From Theristus sp. LFF4_11 (Eukaryota; Nematoda; Chromadorea; Monhysterida; Xyalidae): a stretch of 64,000 bases of DNA. Each line of letters begins with the position of its first letter. The first letter of the stretch is position 1. Below the pieces are notes generated by a model. It was not told the origin of the DNA. It saw only the letters and a list, made by a program, of their open reading frames with translations, and made no database searches. A program made the position numbers and the translations under genes. The DNA lies in the NCBI GenBank assembly GCA_030248135.1, contig JASANC010003656.1:79718-143717 (forward strand). The letters run 5' to 3'. Of the stretch, positions 37,011 through 49,000 are shown one piece after another.

Positions 37011-40000
37011 ATGATTGGAAACAGAGGTATGTCAGAACTTGCCTCATGCGTTTTTCATTTTCACGAATTTTACTCAATGGAAACAACAACAAATGCGTTA
37101 TCTGCGGTAACAGGCTTCTTTCGTCGTTTCAGACTGTCGATGCTGCCAGTTACTGGTGGCCGCTATTTATTTCCTGCCCCTTTGGATCTCAACAGTTCAG
37201 TGTCTGAACAGGCCACCCGTGTTTTTGTATGATATGGATCAGCTGCGGTTATCGTCTTCCACTAAACCTGGTCGGCTTTTACATGTCTTTTTGAGTCAAA
37301 TACATAGACAACCAGCTTATCACGAACTTGGTATTTTCACGAACAAGTTTAATTCTTGGTAAAAATTTTATTACGAATTTTATGTTTTTCAATTTGTCAC
37401 TTTGCAGGCAGCGTCGTCTTTCAACTCGTTGGAACTGATGAAGAGAGTGAAGTTTATTACGGAATTGAGCAAGCCACCAATCAAGTGCCATATTTCGGAG
37501 TCGACAGGCGAACGGGCGTTGTGACTTTGCTGCAACCGTTACAGGGAGTAGGTTCAAGTCTTGCTTGTTTTTATGCGTCATATGCACTGCGTAACATTGG
37601 CTAAAGTTTGTTAACGGACATTTCTTTAGGTATTATCTTTTTAATACACATTTGTTTTGCAATTTTTGAAAACCCGTGATTCTCCTAAAGAACCTATTAA
37701 AAAAACATTTCATTCCTACATGATTGCTACATAAGGATTATTTAAAATAGAATTTTGTGTTAAGATGCCATTTGTGCGAATTTTTTATTTTCTAACATTT
37801 TTCGCTCAACATTGTTTAACTGTGTGTATATTTTCAACGCCCGTGGTCAAGGTCAAAGCGATATTTTCGTGCGCACGTTGTTTTTTCAATAAGGAGCATT
37901 GAAATGATTAGCACTGAGTTTTTAATGTGTATTAAAGATCGCGTGTTTGAGATTGATACCAGGCTAGATTTAAAATTAAGTACTATAACGAGATCATGCG
38001 GTTTTTGTTCTCACCAACTTTTTGTGTATTTATGTAAGAGCACATGCAGCAGTAAGGAACACAAATGACTTGAGTACACAATGCAATGGTTGTGTATTAA
38101 GGGAAAGCAGCCGTGAAAGAATCGTTGTAGAATTAAATCTTGCACAAATATGAAAACTCTGTTTGTACAGATATAGGATCACAATAAATAATTACAGCCT
38201 ATACGCTGAAATTAAAATCCCACAAATCATAAGACATAGTGTTCATTTTTTCACTTTTTAGGCAACTGAGTTGAACCTCGTTGTGACACTCGAAGACCTT
38301 CAAATCGATGCAGAATCACCACCGAACCGAGTCAGACAGTCGATAACCGTGTATGTCGAGTCGACAGAAATACATGCAAATGACAAACACCAGGCGCAGT
38401 CAAAATCACCAATCGCCAGTAAAACGACACCAGCACAAGCAACTCCTAGTCGTCCTGCAAGTATACCATTGTTTTCTGCGCTTGAAGCCAAAGTGACAGT
38501 GTCAGAAGATTGGCCGATGGGTGTGCCATTACCGGTGGAACCGTTGATTTTCGTCTCATCCAACGATAAGGCGGTAGGTTATTCTCGTTCGTTCAATTTT
38601 TATGAACATGTGTAGTGCTACATTTTCAAAGATTTACACACGGACCTAATTAAATTATTCGAACTTGTTTTCATTTAACAACAGGGAAAACAGCAGTTGT
38701 GTCTGCCTGTCTGTAGTGAAACGCGAAACTGACTTTTCAGGCGAAGTTGCAAGCTTTCATTGCTGCGTCACCGATGTCTGAGAAATTTGAGCTGTTCCCA
38801 AGAAAACTAACAGGCAGTGGCTATTTGGATATTGTGCCAAAAGAAGATGACGTTTTTGATTTAGAGACTCTCAGAATTGATAATGTCGTGTTGGAGGTAA
38901 GTTGGGAGGACCATGTGTTCGGATCTTATTAATAAAAGCTCTGTGTGTCTTTTTATCTGTTACTTTTTTCCTCTTGTGCGTGTGTTTATAATTTTATAAT
39001 GCAGTTTATAAGCAGTTTATAATGCGAAATATTCTTCGACAACAGATTTTGGTTAGCGATTCGATGACGGGTGCCGTCGCCACGTTGCCCGTTAGGATAA
39101 AAATTAAAGATGTCGATGATTTTGCGCCAGAGTTTTCTGTTAAGCAATATGATGTAAAACTGCCCGAAAACGTTGCCGATAACGAGCTGTTGGTGGCTGC
39201 TGAGGTTAATTTTGCTGCTTTTTAACATTTAACACTGCAGCTCATCTATCAACATAATGTTTTTAGTGTTTTTAGGTCATCGACAAGGACTTTACTTCAC
39301 GTCGTGCATCAAACTTAAAAATGCAGCTATTCGGAGAATACAATAAATAGTAAGTGTTTTACACTTATTAAATGCAAAATTTTCAGTTTTCATTTTCGTA
39401 TCGCAACCGTTCTTAATTTCAGTTTTCAATTCACCACCCCGGAAGTGGATTTGGTGGAAATTCACTATCGCAAATGTGATGATTGTGACTGGAAACTGTT
39501 GCCTGAAAAATTCGAACTGTTACTTCGTGCCACCGATGCGCAGGGTCGTCACGCCGATGCTAATTTAAAAATTGAAAAGAAGATCTCTTTGAACAGGCCT
39601 CCTGTATTTGATTCAGACTATTATTGGGCTTCTTTAAAGGAACACAGCACTGAATTCATGCCGATTCTCAGAGTTCAGGTTAATTAGTTTACGTGTACCC
39701 TTTCGTCCATAATATGGTTTCTGCATATTCAACATTTCTCAGGCTAAAGATCCAGAAGGCGTTGAAGTGACGTACAACTTAACGGACCCGACGAGTGTTT
39801 TCGATATTGACAAAAACACCGGCATTGTTTCCGTAAAGTACCCGGATTATGTTACGATACAGAATCTTGGCATTCGTTTCAACTTAACCGCAAAAGCGTC
39901 AGACTCCAGCAACAACCCACCATCATCCGTCAATATTATTATTGAAATTGAAGTAAGCGATTTCTGAAGAAAAATTTGCTGGTGGTGAAGTTTCAGCATG

Positions 40001-43000
40001 ACATTGCGAAAACTAACTAATCTGTAAAGGAACAACAACAAGCCAGAAACCGACCGCCAACATTCCGACAGTCCAGCTATAATTTCATTGTAAAACTGCC
40101 AGAACAACGCGAAGCTGGTCAAGTCGAAGCTCAAGATCCAGATGGACCCGTGAAATACTCAATTGCTGAAGGCGGCGCAGGATATTTCATGATTGATCCC
40201 GATTCAGGTGTTATCTCATATGAGGGACCGCTGTTAGAGGAGAACGGCGAATTCTTGATGCAGGTTTGGGATTTTGAATTCAGCATCTGTTTTCGAAATT
40301 GCAGTTACTGTTCACTTCGGTTACTATGCTAATCTTAGGTTGTTGCTAATGATGCTACGAAGCCTCCAAAGTTCGACGTAGCATTGGTCAACATTACTGT
40401 TCTGGGAATTGCAAGTTCACCTCCACGTTTCCTTGGCGATAAATCAGTAGCGGTGCGCGTTCAGCCAAGTGAGTTAAATGGATATTCCACCGACATCACT
40501 CGTTTTTAGCTTTACTTAAAGGATTTTAGATGCTCGTGGCCAACTTCTACACACATTCGAAGTTGCCGACGACGATGCCACGGCCGTGTTGATTGTGAAA
40601 GTAGAAGAAGTAACTGCCTACGATCGGTTGGGCGACCAGTGGGCATCATTTGATATTAATCGACAACGTCAATTGTTGTAAGCTGTTTTGATTTGTAGCC
40701 GGTGTCTTGGGACGTTTTGCAGCTGTTGTATCCAACGTACTTTTACAGTGATTTGGTAAAATTCCGTTCCGAACTTGTGCCGGATAATGGACGCGCCGAG
40801 CTGGTTCTTTCGCCGGATGCCCGCCTGGAGGAGCTTCAAGATGTTCTTTCAGTGCATGTCACTGTCGCCCTGATTGATATGATGCACGAAGATGAGCCGT
40901 CTGATCAGGGTTTGTTATTTTTTCAAACGTGCTTCCGTGTTTTAGTATAAGTAAAAACAAGATCTTTCAGCGACCATCGTGATCAACATTGAAAAAGCTA
41001 AACCGGTCCCAGTACCATACACAGAGCTCGTGCAATTTAGCTCGCTGCCTGACAGTCTACAGGTATAACATCTTTTTCGTAAAGACTTAAGTCCAAAAAA
41101 TGTGTCCGATAATTAACTTCATATTGCAGATCCCAGCAAATTCCGAATCCGGGACTTACATTTACACCGTTTCAACGCTACCTGTACCAGCCGAACGTTT
41201 ACCAGATACGACTGAATTGAAATACACGCTACTAAGAGGACAGGAGTGGTTTGCGATTGACAAGAAAACTGGTTAGTATTCCGTTTCATTAAATATCACT
41301 GCCGATCTTGTTTTAACGCATTTTAAAATACAAAGGAGTAATCACACTGCGACGCCCATTTCGGACATCACGAACTAGAATTGACAACGTTGAAGTTACG
41401 GTTGCGGTAACGCATGTCGCTTCTGGCACTGAAAATAGTGCCAATTTTGTTGTCCGTGCAATGCATAAAAGTAATGCCGCACCGAAGTTCGCCAAGGTTA
41501 GTTTTTTTAAACTGCGCGAAGTGAAGTACTAAGAAAACACTAACTCTAGTAAAAACGGTCTTCTGCTTCGATGGATTTCTAAGTAATCAATCAGTTAAAG
41601 AATGTTGCGTTCATTGTCCGTCCAATGACGCAGACTCGCTACGAAGCGAACATTCCCGAAAACGCAGTTAACTTGGAGGAATTAAACGTCCTAAGTGCAC
41701 CAGCTACCGACGATGACATTGGCGACACAATAACATATTCGTTAAGTGGTAATGACGCGCAGCATTTTGCCGTAGATGAAAACGTGAGTGCGAACGGAAG
41801 TAGTCACATTTTTTCTTCATCAACATTCTTTTTTCTGCTGTTGACTGCAATTCCCTTGAAGCATGATACTTTTTTTAATTTCCAGGGTACAATCACGGCA
41901 CTAACTTCGTTTGATCGCGAAACAACACCGGTTTTGAACATTGTTTTGCAAGCAACAGACAGCAGTGGACGAAGCACAAAAGTTCCCGTTAGTTTCCGGT
42001 TCTTTTCGCAACTCATCTTAACGTTTTTCTGGACATAAGTGTTACAGTTCACATACTGTAAGGACATGATCGAATGAAAACGATTTTTAGTGCGACTCGC
42101 GTTCTGGTTTTCTTTAAATACGTTCAACTGTGTATGTTTAAGGTAACAATACGTGTAACGGACGTAAACGACCATCGTCCCCACTTCTCCCGGTCACAAT
42201 ATTCAGAATCGGTTACCGAGAATGTTGCGTTAAACAGTCATTTGTTGCAAGTCGAAGCCACTGATCCTGACGAAGGTTCGGTTTCCATATCTTTTCGGTT
42301 TGTTAAGTTATTGAGATAAATCAACAATCATATAATTTTAGGAGCAAACGGTGCGATCGTGTACTCACTGCTCAACGTTCAACCAGCCATTTTGCGAGAA
42401 GCGCTATCTATAGATCCATCGAAAGGTGTCATTCGAAACACGCGCCCGTTGACTGGTTAGAAATTATGCAAAAACTTCTTGTAAAACTTGCCAACTTGTC
42501 AAAAAATTTCAGACTTCTTTTTTAATCAGAAACACTAAACGCATATGGGATAGTCGTTTTGTTTTTAGGTTTGGGCCAACCAAGTCCATACCGACTGGGT
42601 GTTGCGGCAACCGACGGTGCAGGCTTGAACGCGAGCACAATTGTCTTCCTGACGATTGCGTCCAGCGTCCAATGTCGACCGGAGTTCACTGAACCGCCCG
42701 CGAATCAAACCGTGCTTACGATAGAAGAGGCAGGTGTACCTTTTGTACAAACTGTCGTTGCAGATTGCATTCACTTTTGTGGTCGAACTGTATATCGACC
42801 AAAAGCATTAGGCTCACTGCTTGATTCAACCAGCTCGCCGCTTCATTCAACTGCTACCAATCAAAATGCAAGATTCAATTGCCAGAATGCCGTTTGAAGA
42901 TAAGATAACTAGTTTTTTAAATTATTCGTTTCATTATTTTCAGAACAGTCCAGCAGGACATCTAATTGGACGAGTGCAGGCGGCTACCACACGAAAATCA

Positions 43001-46000
43001 CTTGAATTAGACTGCCAAATATCGTACGTCATTTGGGATCCATCACAAGGCCGCTACGTTAAGGAAACCCGAGAATTTGAATTGAATGAGGACAGTGGCG
43101 AATTAAAAAGCAAAGTGGAGTTTGATCGAGAAGTTAACGATCGTTTTGTGGTTGGTTATTTTTGCTTTTAATATTAACCGTTTTGATATTAGTAGACAAA
43201 GAAAGAACGGGTTTAAATGAATACAGTTGAATCTACTGGTATCATTGTCTTTTTTTTAATTTTGGTGTAATTTTTCAGTATTTCTTCACACTTTTCCAGC
43301 TCACCGTGGCAGCGCAGTCCGGCGCAGTTTACACTCAGTTAGAATTGGAAATCCGCGTTTTGGACGTTGACGATCATTTGCCAAAATTCACCGCTCGAAA
43401 ATTCAACTTCGAGTTGCCTGAAGACACGGAAAGTGACGAAGTGGTTGTTACTTTATTGGTAGGTTCTGTTTGGATTCATTTATACGGTTCAGCATTTGGC
43501 AGAATTGTTCAGTGTATGTATGCGTTTCAATGTCGATGCGATGCCGCTCCAAATGTATGTCTACTGATATTCAATGAATGGGCTGCTAATGAATACTCGA
43601 TCCACTGGAATACATAATCAGAGATCGTTCTTTTTTTCATAAACCTTTCAGTTCCCTGTGCATGTTTGTCAAGTTTCATATAATGGACTTTGGCATCTGC
43701 TTGCCTCAGGCTACCGACGCCGACCAAGGCATCTTCGCACAAGTGTACTATCATCTTCTGGAAACGCGAAGCCCCTTCTCAATTGACAAGCAAACCGGTG
43801 AACTGAAGCTAGTCGGCCAGCTCGACCACGAGTCGACCGATTATTACAATTTGCACGTAATGGCCAGCAATAATCTGATGCCACCGAAGGGCGCGCACAT
43901 GAGGCAGGCGATCAAGCAGGCCGCGCAACGGCTGGACGTCGCCGTAGTCACGATCAGAGTGCTCGATGTGTAAGTGCTGATTTATTCTTTTTTGTGTCGA
44001 TAACGTTCGTGCCATTTTTTGTTTTGGGCGCGCGGGCATGAGGTGTGATGCTATGTGCGTGATAGCATGATTCCCTTTGCTGTTTGCAACAAGAAACACA
44101 AGTTGACTTGCGATGCTGAAGTATAAACATTCTTTTCAAGAAATGACAACGGGCCGACGTTTTCACGGCCACTGTACATCACAGCGGCGCCGAAGAATGC
44201 TAGTCTGGGACATCAATTGGTACGAGTCTATGCGCGCGATCCAGACGGAACGTCTGAGCAGGTGTTGTGAAATCTTTGCTTCTTCCTGATTCTATGTCCG
44301 AACTATGTCGCCAGTTGTAGTGCCGGTATCGATTATTTAGGACGAGGATTCCGAGGTGGTGTATTCGATCGTGAAAACGACGTATCATTTTAAACAGTGG
44401 ATGGAACCGTTCGATGGAATAATTTCAATTGATTCTCGAACCGGCCAACTTTGGATTGCCGATACGATCAATACTTACGATCAAGGTGAGCAGAGTCGTG
44501 AGCCGTTTTTTTTTAATTTTCGATGTTGCTTTTCTCTCAATTTTTTGGAGAATAAGGTGAATTGAATCAATTAAAAAATTGTATTTTTACCAACTTCTTT
44601 TACCAGTTTTTGAACAAAATCGTTTACAGGTGTGTTCAACGTTACGGTTCAGTCGGCCGATCGAGCAAACACGAGTGCCGCGCAAACGGACACGGCGATG
44701 GTCAAGGTTGGTAGACGTTTATCTAAATGCCGGTTTTAGCCTTTTTAAAAAGAGGGGTTTGGGTTTGGGGAAGGGAAAAAAATTGGAAAAAAATTATTTT
44801 TTTTTTTTTTTTGTGGATTATCTAAAAATGCGGAAGGCGCATATAAAAGGAGGAATATGGCTTTGCGTAAGCAGTGAGAAACTTGGCTTGACAACTATTT
44901 TCAAATCTCTGATGTGGCACACGGATACAAGTACATAAGAGTTATATTTTTGCGCCGCGTTTGTTTTGCTGAAAAACGTACTTGGAAATCACAGCATGTA
45001 CAAAATTCTGCAAACTCTGTGCAGAAACAAAAAAATTTAAGACTGCAAAGCTTAATTGTTGACGTACGGAATGGCCGAGTAAACATGGCAGCTTTTGAAT
45101 TTGAATAAAGAAAAAAGACGTTCAGAAACCCAATTGTGTACCAAATTTGACGTGTTTTTTAACCAATGGATTCTTCGTGCTATCATGTTCATTCTTTCTC
45201 CTTTGCACATATAATTGGGAATTCTGTTGGCATTTTCTGAAAAAGACAACTCCTAGTCTGTGACTGATCCCACCTTGATGGACTGCCTTATTAGTTCGGC
45301 CATACTGTACGTACGCACACACCAGTGACAAAATGTGTTGTCTTCCGTTGATTTTCATCCTCCTCCCCCAGTTCCAAAAACCCGAAGGTACTAAAATCCT
45401 GTGTATTGTTGTAGGAAGAGTGTGGATGTTGGCTCAACCGTCCGTCCCGTGAACAATTGCCTTCACCATTACCTCTGCGCAACGCTTTGTCGTGGGCAAA
45501 GCAGTGTCAGTGATCCAAGATCTAATCTCTATTTTAGTGGTTTTAGGTCACCATGCATCGAATGTGAACGCTTCGTTTGTCGAAAAAAGTAAGAGGGTTA
45601 CCATGTGCAACCGAAATAATGAATAAACGGCGCAAAAATATGGCTCTTATGTACTTGTATCCGTGTGCCACATCAGAGATTTGAAAATAGTTGTCAAGCC
45701 AAGTTTCTCACTGCTTACGCAAAGCCATATTCCTCCTTTTATATGCGCCTTCCGCATTTTTAGATAATATTCCGACTTTTACATAAGCCCCAAAAATTGA
45801 ACAATATTCAGAATTCGTTGATTCTTCCGTACTTCCCATTGGGCATCAGCGCACAGAATTTTTCCATTTTTCGTTTTGGAGAGATGTCGGCAGCTTCCAT
45901 AGCCGATTTACCCGAAATCGTCACGATTCGGTATCAAAAATTGCTCACATTAGAAATTTAACCCAAAATCCGGGATCAGCGCATTGAATTACTCTGGACT

Positions 46001-49000
46001 ACATGGGTTTCCAGTTCTTTTGTTTTTAAACCGGTTTCGCCAATTTCCGCGGCCAATTCGCTCGAAATCGTCACTGTCAGCATACGCCAATGTCCACGGC
46101 CGATTCGCCCGAAATCGTCGAGATTCAGTATGTAGAGTGCTCACATAAGAAAACTAACCCAAAATACGTGATCTGCGCATTGAATTACCCTGGAAAACAC
46201 CCATTTCCTGTTTTTTGTTTCTGGACCGATTTCGCCAATTTCCACGGCCGATTCGCCCTAAATCGTCACGATTCGGTAACTAGAGTTGCTCACAGAAGAA
46301 AACTAACCCAAAATCCGTGATCAGCGCATTGAATTACCGCGGACTACACCAGTTTCTCATTTTTTTGTTTTTGGACCGATTTCACCCAATTTCCACGACC
46401 GATTCGGCCGAAATCGTCACGATTCAGTATCTAGAGTTACTCACATAAGAAAACGAACCAAAAATTTGTGATCAGCGCATTGAATTACCCCCAACTACAC
46501 CATTTTCCCATCTTTTGTTTTTGAACCGATTTCGCCAATTTCCACGGCCGATTCGCCCGAAATCGTCACGATTCAGTATTTAGAGTTGCTCACATAAGAA
46601 AACTAACCCAAAATCCGTGATCAGCGCATTGAATTGCCCCGGACTACACCAGTTTCTCATTTTTTGTTTTTGGACCGATTTCGCCAATTTCCACGGCCGA
46701 TTCGCCCGAAATCGTCACGATTCAGTATCTAGAGTTGCTCACATAAGAAAACTAATCCAAAATTCGTGATCAGCGCATTATATTACCCCCAACTACACCA
46801 GTTTCTCATTTTTTGTTTTTGGACCGATTTCGCCAATTTCCACGGCCGATTCGCCCGAAATCGTCACGATTCAGTATCTAGAGTTGCTCACATAAGAAAA
46901 CTAATCCAAAATTCGTGATCAGCGCATTATATTACCCCCAACTACACCAGTTTCTCATTTTTTGTTTTTGGAACGATTTCGCCAATTTCCACGGCCGATT
47001 CGCCCGAAATCGTCACGATTCAGTATTTAGAGTTGCTCACATAAGAAAACTAACCCAAAATCCGTGATCAGCGCATTGAATTGCCCCGGACTACACCAGT
47101 TTCTCATTTTTTGTTTTTGGACCGATTTCGCCAATTTCCACGGCCGATTCGCCCGAAATCGTCACGATTCAGTATCTAGAGTTGCTCACATAAGAAAACT
47201 AATCCAAAATTCGTGATCAGCGCATTATATTACCCCCAACTACACCAGTTTCTCATTTTTTGTTTTTGGAACGATTTCGCCAATTTTCACGGCCGATTCG
47301 TCCGAAATCGTCACGATTTTAGTTATTTAACTGCTATTCCTTTATTTTTTTTTAAATAAAGGTCAAATTCAAACTCTCCGTTGTTGGTTACCCCGGAAAC
47401 TTTGTGATTTGTCAAATAACGGTTTGTTTCATGCGCAGAAGTCGCAAATACACGTCAAAATACGCGTTTTTCGTCATTTTGTGCAAAAAGGCTAAATTTT
47501 AAACCTTTTGGAGCATCGTAGAAAAAAATGAATGCGAAATTTGAAAAATTTGGCATCTTTTACCCTAGGAAATGTTTTTATCATAACAGTCAGATTTTTC
47601 TTTATATCACTGAAACTGCGTACACATTTTATGACATGACCGAAAAAAAAGGGGGATAGAAGAATAAGAAACAGCGAATTCAGAATCGATGTTTTGCGCA
47701 CACAGCGTGTATAGAGGATCACCACGAAAAAATTTCTAGTGTACACAGCATACCTATGGATTACCTACCTGTGTGCAGGAGAAAAATTTCTCAGCTCCTT
47801 TTTTGCTCACAATGCGAGGCACAGAAAGTTAGGAATTTACGCGCGAGCGACAGACGGGCCATATTATGTCTCATCCGCTGTCCGCTGCGCTGCGCTTCGC
47901 TCGCGAATGGACATGATAATGCTTCCGCACAGTGGCAATGTTTTCTCGTTTGTGCTAAAATTGGGGGAGGTCTAAGTTTTTCCTTCCTAAGTAAGCGACT
48001 AAAATTTCAACTCAAACGGTCCAACCGTTGGCGAGTTAGAGCAATTCAAAGTTGTACCCACTACTTTTGGACCACTCTGTAGACAACAATAGACAAACGT
48101 TCATACGTTTTATACGTTATTCCATTTAAAACGATTGCCGCCTGTTTCTTCTCAACGCAAAACTCGTGAAGCGTTTTACGGAACGTGCGGAATTTCGTTT
48201 CTTTTCAACAATCGCTCATAAACGAAGACCACGGTGGCGATCAGTACACCAACGAGCATTAGTACCACAGCTCCAGACACCTGAAACGGATGTTCTTGTT
48301 CTTATCTTATATGATACCACATTGGCCTGGTAATTTCCAGATCCACGGCATGAGCTCCATCGAAGGATTGTGCGTCTTGTTCATGAATGCCGATTGGCAC
48401 TTGTCAGAATTCTAATGAGCAGTCGGTGCAAGCATCTGTACTTAGTTGTTTTCGACGGAGGCACGCACAAAGGTGCGGTCCGTTGATGAAATAGTAGTTA
48501 TAGTGAGTGACTCACAGCTAGTAATCACGTCAAACTTACGTTTTCTTGAAAAAACATCATTGTCGCTAATAACAGAATAATGACGTAGAACTAAAACTAC
48601 AGCGCGGTGATATTCTTGCATTCATGAAAATTCAGCACGCAACTTGTCCGTGGAAATTCATGAATGCACACCCTTCTAACTCTACCTGAAACGGATCGAT
48701 CGGCGTCCATTTGTGCTCTTCGGCCCATTTTCGGTCGCAGTCCTCCGGCCACGAGTGCTCGCGCACCGATCGCTCGTATTCTTTCTGGATCTCCGTGAAC
48801 ATCTCAATGTTCAGCTGGATCATCTCGGAGAACAGCGCCACTGCCTCGTCGTCGTCGTTCCTGTGTGTGTGTGTGTGTGTGTGTGTGGATTGTGTAAAAA
48901 ATCCTGAGTTTGGAGATAATTGCTGAATTAGCAACATTTCTTTCAAGTGTTTTGTTGTCGTCTGAAGTTCCGAGAACATTCCATCCATCCATCCATCCAT

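Larger units (their letters stand above)
44818..47915 (+). mobile_element. Composite repeat, copy 1 (fold-back element + 149-bp satellite + tail)
   Basis: Lies in cadherin intron 27. Three parts in order: a fold-back unit 44818-45769 with inverted ends of about 150 bases, a tandem array of 149-bp monomers (about 45890-47310), and a tail of about 600 bases to GCGAATGGACATGAT. The same three parts in the same order form 54154-56864, so the whole unit was copied as one. No transposase frame is visible. Helitron-like nonautonomous elements sometimes hold internal tandem arrays, but I see no diagnostic terminus. Confidence 0.75.

Noticed and set aside
42736..42880. Continuation of cadherin exon 21 past 42753
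   Set aside because: The frame stays open but loses cadherin character after VPFVQT; donors at 42736, 42745 or 42754 all join in phase to the [11 protein letters not shown] exon.
45890..47310. CRISPR-like regular array
   Set aside because: Monomers of 149 bases are contiguous and similar over their full length, with no unique spacers; this is a satellite in a eukaryotic genome.
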